A program made the translations under genes and the position numbers. The notes below the pieces were generated by a model. It was not told where the DNA came from and made no database searches. It worked only from the letters and a program-made list of their open reading frames with translations. This document shows, piece by piece, positions 34,437 through 46,265 of a DNA stretch of 64,000 nucleotides. How positions within the stretch are numbered: position 1 is the stretch's first letter; the number at the start of each line of letters is the position of its first letter. This stretch comes from Ceraceosorus guamensis (taxonomy: Eukaryota > Basidiomycota > Exobasidiomycetes > Ceraceosorales > Ceraceosoraceae). The stretch is from the NCBI RefSeq assembly GCF_003144195.1, contig NW_020290007.1:253556-317555 (forward strand). The letters are read 5' to 3'.

Positions 34437-34829
34437 GAGGTCACCCTTACAAGGGAACAACGGGCGATGCGCATAGGATTCAAGTCATATAAGGTTGCAG
34501 GCCACCGACAGAGTGTGAAGGACTCCTGAGTTGGGGCGCTGAATACTGCGTCACCTTGTCACAAGCAAGAAGGAGGGAAGATGCCTGTTATGTGTTTCCC
34601 AGACGCGATGTATAGCCTTACCCACCTCCTCTGCAGGCTGATGCTGACATATGAGGCACATCAGCTACGCTGTGCCTGCAATGCTCGTTGACTTCTGATT
34701 GTAGGCGTTCCAAATTCATGTCAATTGTGTCAGACCAATTCGAAGGATGCAGCGTTCCGATATCCATTTCGTCCAAATGTTCGGCTTGGCTCGTTACATT
34801 GAGCTAGGTGAGGCAGCCGCACCACCAGC
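34437..34829. other. Convergent gap, no gene seen
   Basis: This separates the 3' ends of the UQCC2-like and mS45-like genes. I see no gene, array or repeat in it. Confidence 0.6.
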
Positions 34830-36804
34830 TCAGGCTTGCCCGACCGTTCCTCGATCGCCTTCTTGATGGCTTCCAGCTTGTTCACTGTCCTTTTGACCCG
34901 AGAATTTGCGTTCAGCGAGAAACATGGCCCTCTCGACTCTCCTCATTTCCGCCTTGTCCATCTTTCTAGCCCTCTTAAGCCTCAGCACAGCTCTCATTCT
35001 GCTTCGCCTCTCTGCCCTCCTCCTATTCCTTTCCACAGTACCCGCACCCCGATACGACTTGCTGCCCACATTCACCACCTTCAAGGATCGACCCTTGAAG
35101 GCTCGCTGCTCGTCGAGCGAGAGCGGAACGGACGAGGTTTGCTCTAGTTCTCCAGTCTCGCGATCCCGAATGTACTCGGGCTTGGATGAGGGCATCGCGC
35201 TGATCTGTGCTTGTCGCTCCTGGGTGGCAGCCTCCAAAGCAGGCCTGAGCACCTCTGGGGGCTGTGGGAGCGTGAAAGGAGAGCGCACAAAATAAAAAGC
35301 ATGTCAACTTCGGAATCTGTGCAAGGTATACCAGCGTCGCGTTGTGATCGCAATACTCACATCGGAGCCCTCGTCGACCATCTCACGGTGAGGTCCTCTG
35401 ATATCCAGCACTTCATTCGACTTAGGATTCGACTCCACAGGAACATCCTCATCGATGGCTTGATTCGGATCAGAACTCCTACCATCCGCACCGCCCTTGT
35501 TGCTCGGAGCTCTGTAGAGGGGCGAGAGGACAGGCGAGCGGAATTGGGACGCATCGCTCGCTCCTCCCGATTCTGCTGCAGCTGCACGCTCCTGTAAGCG
35601 AAGCTTGGCAGGTTTCGCAGCTGAGCCCAGGATCTGTTCCATTGAGGCTGCGAAGTGCGTCTGTAGAGGTTGACCCTGTGGCGCGATGGATACCAAAAGC
35701 AGCAAATGGAGAAGATTCGGTCAGCATCGACGTGCTTGCTGCGCGAAAGGACTCCGTGGCTCCTTTGCGCGGTGATTTGCTAAGGGCTCAGAGCCGCTGT
35801 GCAGTTCCTCCTTTGTGATCCCGGCATTTGTCACTTGGAAACCCGCGTTGCGCTCAGAGTGTTCAAAGGCTGATTTATAACCACGTAAAATGTGTGTCTT
35901 CAAGACTAATCGTAAAAAGATCTCATCACTGTGCCACGCCTTGCCTTCCCTTTCTTCGTTCCAAACTCCGCCACGTCCCGAGACAGCACTTGAGCTCCAC
36001 TCACATGAGCAGTGAATTCTCTTTCGAGGGCACAGAGACGGAGCACGGCTTCGACGCGCTCGATGGATACGCCGAAGCGAGAGCTTATCTCTCGAGCTGA
36101 TCCAGTGTCCCGTGGCGAAGCTTGATGTTGTGCCCACATCTCGTCGCGGATGTGACTGGCGATTGGCGGAGAAGGGTTGAAGGTCTTGTTCAGTGGAAAG
36201 GGCTTCGAGGTGAGAAAAGCGGTATGGCTTGCGTCAGCATATCTGCCGAGCGTTTACTTCATAGCACGAGGTCATCTTCGTTGAGGCGCTTGCTCACTGT
36301 ATCAGAGATCCAGAAGGGCCCGCGAGTGTCAGAGGGTGGCTGTCTCCACTTCTTTGCATCTTCTGATTTTAGCCATTCCTCGTACGGCGGCAGTCTTCTG
36401 GGGGGAGCGCGAGGTTTCCTGGAATCTCTCCCTCTTCCGCCTGCCCCACCCGAGAACCTTCCACTCGCTCCTCCAGGTCCGAATCTGCGACCTGGTCCTG
36501 ATCTGTTGGAAGAGGGAAAGGTTCGACCGCCAGAGTATGCCCCTGAGCTTGGACCGCCTGCCGAACGTGCTCGGGCAGCTCCACCTTGAGCATCGCGCTG
36601 GGCGAAAGAGGACGATCGCTGACCGGAAGGTCTGGATGTGCTGGGGGAAGCTTCCTGAGCTCGACTCGCCTCTGAGGTGTGCAGCGCCCTCCTCGAAAGA
36701 TCTGTGTATTCCGTAAGAGGCACGCAGGGTGATGTGCGAGTCCTAGCAGCGGCGACAGAAACTAGCGTTCGCCGGAGCGACGCCATGTTGAAGCTTGTAG
36801 ACAT
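34830..36804 (-). CDS. Mitochondrial small-ribosomal-subunit protein, mS45-like
   Basis: Exons 36804-36268, 36202-36005, 35675-35361 and 35261-34830; 493 aa. It matches the eukaryotic mitochondrial regulator protein (EMRP) family, which includes yeast Mrps35/mS45. Key blocks: PPYEEWLKSEDAKKW and GPFWISDTV in exon 1, PFPLNKTFNPSPPI and SSRFGVSIERVEAVLRLCAL in exon 2, GQPLQTHFAASMEQILG in exon 3, and KPEYIRDRETGE in exon 4. The N-terminus (MASLRRTLVSVAAARTRTSP) is a mitochondrial presequence; starts at 36804 and 36786 are both possible. A Gly/Arg/Ser-rich linker follows. Intron 2 is 329 nt, three to four times the usual length here. The last 60 residues are very basic, fitting rRNA contact. It is divergent from ISY1 across 617 bases. 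Confidence 0.82.
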
Positions 36805-37421
36805 CTTTGATGCAAGACAGCTGGCTTGCCCAGCCAGTCGTGGTGCCGCTTTGAATACCAATGCGAAGGTGCTCCCTTTGCAGGCAGGTTGGGGGCGCGA
36901 AGGTCATCCAACGGCTCCGGTCTGTCCAGAAGACTTGAATAGCTGACGCTCACGCTCAAGCGTATATGCTGGGGGCCTGCGAGAAGATTTAGGCACCGCC
37001 GCGCGCCAGAAACACGTGGATCCCCGCGCGCGGGCGCGGGCGCGACCGCCCGCTCCGACGAAGTCTTGAGTCTAGCTCCTCAAAATCAGCATTTGAATCT
37101 TGAATGTGACGTTCAAGGACTTGAAATGAAGTTGGGCATTACAAACGTGAATGAGCAATTCAGTCGGTCACCTTTCACTTCAATGCGCCCTTCGACTGTC
37201 CAGACACCCAAATAGCCTTCAGAACGGAACCATCCAGGTCAGCTCAGCACCATCAGCGCTGACAGCACACACGCTATTGTCCTGAGCATTGTGTTGTGAC
37301 CTCACTGCTCGTATCGCAGAGCACCGAGCTCCGCATCAGGAACGAACCTGAAGGTCTTACCCCGTCTCCAGCCTCGAACTCTTCGCAGCACCCTCACCCC
37401 CTGAAGACACACCGAGTCAAG
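36805..37421. promoter_or_regulatory. Bidirectional promoter, mS45-like / ISY1
   Basis: 617 bases between two divergent starts. It holds a CACGTG at 37013-37018 and a strongly GC-alternating tract at about 37024-37045. No gene is seen. Confidence 0.6.
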
Positions 37422-38806
37422 ATGGCGCGCAACAAAGAGAAAGCCCAGTCGATGCTCCATCGTTTCCGAGAAGCGCAAGCTATCGAGTTGGGTCTGGGGT
37501 CTGGCGCTACGGGTAGAGGACCGGGAGCGGGAGATAGGAGACCCAGATTGGCTAGTTCGGTCAAGACTCTGAAAGAGTGCGAGAAGTGGAGGAGCGAAGT
37601 ATTGAGGGAGATCAGTAGAAAAGTCAGCAAGATTCAAGATTGTGAGTAAATGACGTCCAAAGTGGGGCCACGTATGCTCAGAGAGGACTCCATGATGGCT
37701 GATGCACATCAAGAGGTGCCGCTCTCTACCTTGCTGTTAATGCTCCCAGTCGGTCTGACAGACTACGAGGTTCGAGATCTGAACGATGAGATCAACAAGC
37801 TGATCAGAGAGAAGGGTCATTGGGAGAGCCAAATTGTCAACCTGGGCGGAGCTAACTACAAGCGGGGAGTTCCCAAGATGCTTGACGATTCCGGCAAGGA
37901 GGTGCCAGGCACGCGAGGTTACAAGTGAGTTGCGGATGTGTAAGGATTCTGAAGCTCCGCGTGTTTTTGCGCCTTTAGGACTGAATCATTGTTTCTTCGC
38001 AGGTACTTTGGTCGAGCCAAAGATCTGCCAGGAGTCAAGGAGCTCCTCTCTCGCACGCAAGCAGCAGAGGACGAAGCTGAGTCTTATCGCGTGTCGCGGT
38101 ATCGACGCTTCCTGAACCAGCCTGGTTCGTATTACGGCGATGACGACGAAGAAGACACCCCAAGTGCTGGTGGCTCAAACTTGCTGGAAGAGGAAAGAAG
38201 AGCTGAAGAGGCGAAGTGGAGGGAAGGATGGGCCGACTTGCTGGAAACTTTGGACGAGGAGTTGCCGGACGACGGAGTGAGCGCTATTCCCAGTCTGCCA
38301 AGCCAGAGACCCAAGCGATGGAAAGACATTATCAGTGCGGGCGGACTGCAAGCCTCACCCGCCACGCTGGCCGAGGAGAGCACGTCTACTGAAGGGGCGG
38401 CAAGCGCGCGAGGCAAAAGGAGCACAGCGGGCAGGCCTTCCGACTCGGACGAAAAGGGTGGGAAGAGGGCCAGGGGTGAGGATGGAGAACCGCTAGACGG
38501 CTCGGAGGCGATCGCCGAAGAGACGCAAGATGTTGAGATGGCTGGTGCTGGTGCAGAGATCTCAGCTAGACCGCCCGAACAAGCCATCACTGCCAACGAT
38601 GCTTTCTTCGACTTGCTAAGTGCTTTGGACAAGAATGAGCTCAAGACACCAAGCGTACCCGATAGAGGCGTCATAGAGCAATTACTTTTGAGGCAGAGGA
38701 AACGAGCGCTAAGGGAACAGTGTGAGTCGTGTCCGCTTCTTCTTGATGCCCCGCGGGCAATGCGCATCCTCCTCACACTTTGCACTTTTCCTCAGACATT
38801 GGCTGA
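37422..38806 (+). CDS. ISY1: Pre-mRNA splicing factor Isy1
   Basis: Exons 37422-37641, 37750-37924, 38003-38721 and 38796-38806; 374 aa. Isy1 is part of the Prp19/NineTeen-associated spliceosome and helps first-step fidelity. The start MARNKEKAQSMLHRF is the family hallmark. It is followed by LKECEKWRSEVLREISRKV, YEVRDLNDEINKLIREKGHW, the conserved NLGGANY, and YFGRAKDLPGVKELL. Exon 2 is taken from 37750, giving IQDFGLTDYEVRD. An acidic Ser-rich middle part is variable. The gene ends with an 11-nt coding exon that turns REQ into REQYIG, the YxG ending typical of Isy1. The protein is longer than yeast Isy1 (235 aa) because of the variable middle part. Confidence 0.94.
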
Positions 38807-39206
38807 ATGCAAAGCCCACGAAGTGCATCGCGCATCGGACACTGCCATCCAGTCTTGGTGTGGACGTGCCATGCACAGGTCCTGGACATTGGGGCGCATC
38901 AATGAATATCTACACCATCACACCGAGAGAGGACATTTCAGCACGACCGCACGTCACAGGCTCACTCGTCTCTCGCTCGTCTGGCCGAAAGTGTTGGCGA
39001 AGATATATTGGTATTGTAGGGAGTCCAATGTTAGAGACGTTGTGGCGATTGCGACGATCTAGGAATACTGTATGCAAAGTACGGCGGTGGATTGAGGGCT
39101 AATGTGTAAGATCGACAGGCGAGGGTGCGAACGTGCCCAAATGGGTTGGATCAAGACCTGGCGGATACTCTGGAAGGTCAATATCTTGTCCGTCGCCACG
39201 TAAACA
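38807..39206. other. Convergent gap, no gene seen
   Basis: 400 bases between the stop codons of ISY1 and the large disordered protein. An open frame continues here only if the last ISY1 intron is kept. No repeat is seen. Confidence 0.6.
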
Positions 39207-42200
39207 TCATAAGAAACCCTGATCATGCAGGGAGTCTAGGAACTGCGCGCTCTGATCGTCAGACATCTGTCTATGCTGGGTCCACTTGGACGATTGCGCA
39301 AAAGCTTTCAGACGGCTTGAAGATGTGCGTTTGGAAATCTCTGGCGCACCGTGCGCAGGCAGTCTTGGCAACTGCTTCATGTTTCGGCCCTCGTCTCCGC
39401 CCGGCGGGGACGGCTGCTGCGGACCGGCATGCGGAGTGTGCGTTGCAGAGGGAGAAGGGAGATGTGCATCTTGTGCTGTGGAGGGGCGTCGAAACCAGCC
39501 GGCTTGGGTAGCGGCGGAGCCCACGAAAGGCTGCACATAGTGTCCGGTGGCTGGGCGGGCTTGCAAAGCGAGGTATGCAGCTTTCACTTCTTCGCTCGCT
39601 GTCGGTGGTCGTCGAGTGGCCGAATGCTCGCTTGTCTTTGCGCGAGCACGTTGCGAGGAGCGCCGAGGGGAGAGCGAGCGATCAGCGTTGCTGTCGTGGT
39701 GTGTCGGCATGTGCTCGACGCCCCCGAATGACGTGTGCACACCAGCAAGTTGGCTCGTCTGAGGTTGGTATCTTGATCGCGATTGGGAATTTGCATCCTC
39801 TTGTCCCACTGACGCTCCACGGCGTCGACTTGTGGGGCTACCATGCACTCGAAGTTGAATACCGTACGAAGAGCCAGGCGGAAGCGTTGCCGATTCAGAG
39901 CTGAGGGCGGTGGAGGTGAGCAGACCTGCAGACTTTGGCTGGTGCTGGTGGGTAACAAAGGTAGCGTCACGAGGAGGGGAGGCGGGCAAGTCGGTGGACT
40001 GGGCGCTGGGGCCGTGCTTTGAGCTGAGACTTGCAAAGCTACGTTTAGCGAGCGCCGCCCGATTCATTTTGAACGGTACGAGATTATGATTTGGAGCGTT
40101 CGAAGACACGCCAGGCGCGAATTGCTGGCCTGTAGGCGGATTGCCGTGAAGCGAGCGTGCCGAAGATGTGTCGGAAGGCGCGAGACTCTGTCTGATAGGT
40201 CTACTCAAAGCGCCGCTATCGGGGTGTGTCAATGTGACTGGAGAGCTCGCAAGTGGCCTCATGCTACACGAGGTGCCGTCATCTGATGGCGTTCTTGGCA
40301 TCGTTTCGCCTGCCAGATGGGCAGGTGCGGACGCAGGTGAGCCAATGACCGGCACCGAGTCGATGTTGCTAGCTATCATTTGCTTGCGCATCATGTTCAA
40401 AAGTCTGCCTTTGCGAGCTTTGACGGGGTCCAACAGCGTTGCGGAGCATGAAAAGCCGACAGGTCGCAAAATCTGTAACGAGGTAGCGATCGATCAGTAC
40501 TGGGAAGCGCCAAAGCATGGACTTAGATTGAAAGCTCACCTTTGTTCTCGAGCCAGCGTCAACGTCGACATTGTATGTGAATCTCCAGGCAAGGCTCCCT
40601 TTACGCTCAATGCCCGAGACTTCATTCGTACCAACTTGGGCAAGAGAGAGATTCGCCTGGCGCGCCAACAAGTCTCCCTTCATGTCGTCACCAACCGTCA
40701 AGTGCCTCAACAAAGCCATCGAAGGAGAGCTGCCCTCGTTCTTGGCTCGAAAAGATATCGCTGTGGGCGTGGAAGGACTCGACGGGTCCACAGCAGGGCC
40801 GAACTCCAGAATTCCGAGTTGTTCGTCAGCGCTCACTTGAACACCTCCTTTGGACTTTGGTCTTTTGGGAGTGGCTGGGCGACCATTTGCCGTGATTAGT
40901 GAATCGTTGTTGCAGAGGCTTTCCGGAGCGCCAAAGGGATCGTAGTAAAGGTAGGTCATTCTGACGATCTCTCGCTTGCCTTCGTGCTCAAGGTGAAGTG
41001 TCAATCCTTCGGCAAGGTGGCTAGCCCACCCGCCTTTGCTCTTGGGACGAGCAGAGGTAGGTCGAACGGGTGCTTTGACAGTACCGTGCTTGCCGAGCTT
41101 AGGCGAAGAGATCTGCACAGACCCTGCGAGATGCGTCGTCGACGACTGCGGAGTTTGCAGGATCGAGTGCGAGCAAGATGACGGAGACGACTCGATCGTG
41201 TCTGTCCTGCTTGGCCTTCGCGACTTCTTCAGATCAGTCGACGATAAGCCAGTCACGTTGCTGCGAGAAGTTTCGGGTCGCTCTAGAATGCATCTCCTCA
41301 GCTCATCGGAATTGCTAGAGGTGTGTCGCCGGTCAGCCTCGCCGAGCGTTCGAGACCTGAAGCGCCCGCCCGACACGGGTCGAATTGGACGGGTTGCGTC
41401 GGCCTTGGTAGCTGCGGTCTGGTTCTTCAGCGGCACGGCACTGGACAGAGGTGACGTAGGATGCGCGATCGTTGGAAGGGGGTTAGCCGATGTGTCGGTG
41501 GAGTTGAATCGCCAAGCTGCAGCCGCTCGCAGCTTGGGCGTTGATACAGCGCGGAGTCTAGCACTCAGTCCTCGCTTCTTCACCGTGATTGCAGTATCTG
41601 TCGAGAGGGTGAACTCCATCTCGGCACTGAAGTCAGAGCGACCGCTACTCGCAGAATGTGGTGGCGTGACGTTCTCGCTCGTGCGCGGTCTGTCCACGTC
41701 GCCACGGTGGTGACGAACGGCAGAGGATCGGCTAGCTATTGTCTGTAGAGGAGAAGTAGGTGACCTCGCCACTGGCTTCGATGCTTCTCGTAAAGGCTGG
41801 TGATGAGAGGTCCACAAGATCGAGTCTTCGGCCGGTGCAGTAGCAGGACGGCTTTGGGTGCCAAGCGCAAGCGATAGTGTTTGGAACTCCTGCTTGGTCT
41901 CAAGCAGCTGCTCATGCGTAGACTCCATCGAAGATCCTGACCGAGAGCTTGCTGAGTCATCGCGTGGCGTGAAGACCTCGATGGACTCCTCGGTTCCGTA
42001 CGTGGAGGCGGAATGTCGCAGATTCGTTCGTCGTTGAGACGGCGAGCAAGCTATACTGGCCTGTCGAAAGGCGCCGGGAGTATGCTGGCCATGCGTGGGC
42101 GAGTCCATGCTGTACGATGGGCTGAAGTATCGCTGTGCCTTGCCATAGAGAGCAGGGTCTGCAGACGCGAGAATTGAACCAGAAGAGCGTCCCTCAGTAA

Positions 42201-42966
42201 CTTTGTGAGGTTCCTCGTTGGCGCGCAATACATCTTGGGCACACCGAGTACCGTGACTTTGATGTGAAGCGTTGGTCGGAGTCCTGAATGCAGAGGATGA
42301 AGGCGTGTTCTGGCTCAAGGTGCTGCGTCCAGGCGAAAAGGACCGCGCAGTGTACAACTGGCTGTCGTAGCTGACCGAAATGGGCATGGAAGCGGCGTTG
42401 ATGTCGCGACGTGGCGAGTGCCGAAGATGATCAAGCTGAAGAGCGGAAGGCCTCCTCTTCTGCAAACGTGTTGGCGTACCTTTAAGTTGGGAAAAAGTGG
42501 TGCTCGTCGGTGTAGCAGCTGAAGCCCCGCGAACCTCGCTGGCTGGCAGTGCTCGCGTCGATGTAGGCTCCACGCGAAGCGACTGCGCGTCAGGTACGGT
42601 CAAGCTATTTTCTTCCAGGTGCTCAAGGATCTCGAATCGAGGGTTTTGTGCCAATGACTGAAGTGAAGAAGCCGAACTGGAGCTGGCGTTTCGAAGCATG
42701 ATCCTGGGAGCAGAGTCTGCGGCGCAAGATGCCGCGCCGCTTGAGCGTCGTAGGACGTCCGCTTGTGATGTGGCGATGGTGTCGAGAAAAAATGGGCAGT
42801 CTGCTGAGCTCCACAAGGTGGATATGCTACCTGCACGAGACTCGGAGCGGCCAGCTTCGCTGCCGAGCATGGGCGAGGGATTGGCAATGCTCGGTCGCTT
42901 GCTGTTCAGACCCAGAGCAGAGCTCTGACCAGAAGACGAGCGATGATCAAGCGAAGAGTCTGCCAT
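39207..42966 (-). CDS. Large Ser-rich protein of unknown function with one conserved block
   Basis: Exons 42966-40540 and 40472-39207, joined by a 67-nt intron; 1230 aa. I do not recognise the family. Residues 1-640 are low-complexity, rich in Ser/Thr/Ala/Arg, and look disordered. A more regular region at about 640-840 contains WASHLAEGLTLHLEHEGKRE, IVRMTYLYYDPFGAPESL, GILEFGPAV, SLAWRFTYNVDVDAGSRTK and, across the intron, ILRPVGFSCSATLLDP. This looks like a single folded beta-rich domain. The C-terminal 390 residues are again Ser/Pro/Gln/Arg-rich. No signal peptide or membrane segment. The first ATG is used; the frame stays open about 160 bases further upstream without an ATG. Phosphorylation-rich scaffold or regulatory roles are possible but unproven. 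Confidence 0.75.
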
Positions 42967-44797
42967 GATGATGCCGAGAGCAGCGGTGCCAGAACCGAAA
43001 GGAGACTGCGCGTGTGATTGCTCCGTAGTGCGTAGCTGACCGTGTAGAGGTGGGAGGGCGGCGACCACAAAATTTGGAGTTGTAGCGTCTGAACGATACT
43101 GCTCGAAGCTGATGGATGGTTGCAAATGTTCGAGTGCTGGGTAGGGTCGAGCGGGCGTCTTGCGTGTCAGTGACTTTTGTACAGCGAAGAGACAGAACTG
43201 GGCGTGGCTTTCGACGCTTGTTGAGACAACCCGGAACGCTGCGAAGACGATTGTATAGACAAGAGGGAACGATCAAAGTACACTATCGTTATCAACGCAA
43301 AGCCACGAGAAGGGGATCGAGTCTATGCTGTCAGCTCGTGCTGTTGCGGGTATTAGGAGGCGAAAAGCGTTGCCGTGCGCAGTCGATTGGAGTGCCAAGA
43401 ATGAGATTGAGTTGGTTTGGGACAGTTGCAAACACAACGAGCGAGACGTATCTTCGATGACGCGGACGTGAAAGCGCTGGAAAGTGCCGGTATGTGATGA
43501 ATAATCGCCGAAAAGACGATGTGATGGGTGTTCCTCGGGAAGGGGAACATCTGGAAACCAGACATTCGACAACTCATAAAGAGGTAGGCAATGCCCTGAC
43601 GGGTGCGTGGCCATAGGTGACACGAGCAGCTGCTGGATGCGGGCAACGTGCAATCGAGGATCGCGGAAGCTGAGCAGTGAACGCAGAGCAACGGAGAAAG
43701 GGCTTAGTTGTCTCTCACTCGCGTCAGACACGGCCCTCATCCGCTTGCTGCAAAGAAGCCAGATGGAGAAGACCGGCAACGAGCTGCTGCTGCTACTCCA
43801 ACATCGAATACCATATGGACTGACTGGCTGCGCAGCTGATGCCAACGAGGCGAGGACCCCCTTGACCGTTGAGGACCGTTGGCGCGGGCTGTAGCCACAA
43901 GGGCCGCTACAGCGCTGGCGGTGCTGCGGGGCTCTAGGCTTGTATCCAGCTCTTCGTGTTCTTGGCCCGTGTTTGGTGGGCACTCAGTAGTCTGAAGAGT
44001 GCATGTATGCGTCGTGAGCAGTAGCCCAAAGGGGCGGCTTGAGCGCAGACATATTCATGATTCGAGCTTAGACTGTGCAGTGCGCAAATGGATTCCGAGA
44101 AGCAATCTAGGGTTGCTGTAGGGATCGAATCGGCCCTGACGTTGGTGCGTGCCGTCCTATCTGGGACGCTGACACTTGTGAGCAAAAGCGACAGCATGGG
44201 CGCGAGATGGGACCGATTCAGATGTGAGATGCGATTGCAGGAGTACGGCACGCGCGTACGCGACGGCTAGGGGTCTGTCTGCATGTCGGGGAGCAGTGCC
44301 TCGTTCCAAATTGGTATCATCCAGGGACAGTCAAGAGTCGTAGGAAGAGTGAGTGACTGGTGCGTGCTCAAGCTGTTGTGGTGCTACTCGATCGATCAGG
44401 ATCAAGACTCGTGACTCACACTGTGTGCGCGCCCTAGTCCGCACGAGCTTAAGCGAGAAGGGAGAGATTCAGCTGTCGCTGAAGTCAGAAGAGAACTATA
44501 TCGACTCGCGCTAGTATACCCGATCACGAATGCACGAGATGAGTGAGGGCTTGCGGCCCGCTCAAGCATGCTGCAGCTACAGGCCCTACAGGCCCTTCAA
44601 GGCCTCAATCATATCCTCTTCCGGCCCATCAGGAACGATGATGAAGACGTTTGTGAGACAACACGCGTCATTTTCGCAATCGCTCTGCAAGATGTCCGCA
44701 CCGCCATGGTCATGGCAGCAGCAGCTGCTCTGTCGCTAAACCGGTACATGCGCACATGGACAGCATACAAGGGCAGTAATAATCGTGAACAACGTGA

Positions 44798-44826
44798 GCG
44801 CGTGCGCACGCGCATGCGCATGCGCA
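44798..44826. repeat. Alternating purine-pyrimidine tract
   Basis: 29 bases alternate without error (GCGCGTGCGCACGCGCATGC and on), including the palindrome TGCGCATGCGCA. Such tracts can form Z-DNA. It lies 15 bases before the (CTG)12 run. Confidence 0.85.
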
Positions 44827-44839
44827 GCGTGCGTGCAAG

Positions 44840-44840
<1 letters not shown>

Positions 44841-44876
<36 letters not shown>
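44841..44876. repeat. (CTG)12 microsatellite
   Basis: Twelve uninterrupted CTG units. A minus-strand frame reads it as polyglutamine but lacks any other gene property. Confidence 0.95.
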
Positions 44877-44877
<1 letters not shown>

Positions 44878-46265
44878 GCGCGCTGAACCGTTAATTGCGG
44901 CCTGCAGGTGCCCTTGCAGTCAGCAGCAGCAGCGAGCGGGTCGAATTGATCAAAGAGGGTCTTCAATCACACCTGATGCCGAGAGAGGCAAGCGTGATCA
45001 GCAATCGAAGGAATGCTGGGCTCGCCTTTGACGCTGGATGCGATTCACATTCAGATGGAGCACAATTAAGCGTCGCATAACGTCGGTCGTAGGTCGCGGT
45101 CAAGAGAAGAACACGAGCTCATGGTCAGCGCGCGCGCTCGACTCGACCGTGACACATCGGAGAGCAAGTCGTGTCAGACGTCTGATGACGATCGATGCGG
45201 CCTCAAGTTTCACATTCAGTGATTCAAATCGCGACACAGCAAGCCTTGGCACGCGTTGACAGCTTTACGGGCAAGAAAGAGTACGAATGGCGCGAGTAAA
45301 GAGATCGAAGCTGCGATCACGAACCATATGCGTATTCAGAGTCCGACAGCAGCAGCCATGCAGACACCTGAGCTGGATTCAGACGAGAGCAATGCTCGGC
45401 CTTCTTATAGCGCCATATATATTTGTCGTCTACCGTCAAGGCTCGAAACCTTTCATGGACAGTCACGAGTATTCGAGATTCAGATTGCGTGCAGCGAGAT
45501 GGCGAGTTTGCGAATGGCCGAGCATGCCAAAGTGCGGAGTAAAGATATTGGTGAGGTGCAGCATCAGAGGCGAAAAGAGGGGATGACCGCTTGAGCGTGG
45601 GAACTTCGTTGAGGTCACGCTTGCGCGTTTGGCCAAACACAGAACGCGCCTATGAGAGAGCACTTTCTCACTGCCTATTGGTGACTCTGTGCGGCCCAAG
45701 AATCGCGTCGCGAACGCGTGAGGGCCGCGAAAGACGCGGACTTGAGCTTCGACCCCTTGCAGCACCACACACTTACGTACAACAGTCTGCCAAACGGAAG
45801 TCCGAGGTCCACAACTTATCTCGGATTTCCATGCTTATGGATAGCGCGAGCTTCGCCTTGCATGCATCGAAGCAGCACACAGTACGCGAGTCGAGCGAGC
45901 AGTGAGTCAAGTCAACATCCCAAACGTTGGGGGATGGAAGTTCGGGTCCAGTCTTGTGGTCTGCATTGACGAAACTTGAACGTCAACGGTCTCCAGCAGG
46001 GCAAATCCGCGTCGACTGCTTCACAAGAGCGACATGATGAGCGAAGCACACCCAGCTTACATACTTAGAATCGCTAGCAAATGGAGACAAGGTACATATG
46101 GAGACGGTTGGCAAGATTGGCTGTGGTGAGGCCCCCAGGAAAAAGTGCGTCGAAGAGCAGATGACTCGGTCTGAGCAACGTGTGAATCGAAGGGTATAAA
46201 GAATACGTGAGTGGGCATAGTGGAGAAAAGGAGCTGATTTGAAGTCAACTCGGACGCAGTGGAGT

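Larger units (their letters stand above)
42967..46265. other. Long intergenic region with microsatellite and Z-DNA-type tract
   Basis: About 3.3 kb between the start of the unknown Ser-rich gene and the stop of CDC25. The only long open frame is on the minus strand at 43273-43983 (236 codons); it has no recognisable domain and I do not call it a gene. The stretch holds a 29-nt alternating purine-pyrimidine tract, (CTG)12, and an ACTCGTGACTCACA string at 44407-44420. Confidence 0.55.

Noticed and set aside
43273-43983. 236-codon minus-strand open frame
   Set aside because: It has low-complexity Ser/Leu composition and no domain, and no splice chain links it to the gene at 42966. It was left as part of the intergenic region, though it is the best remaining candidate there.
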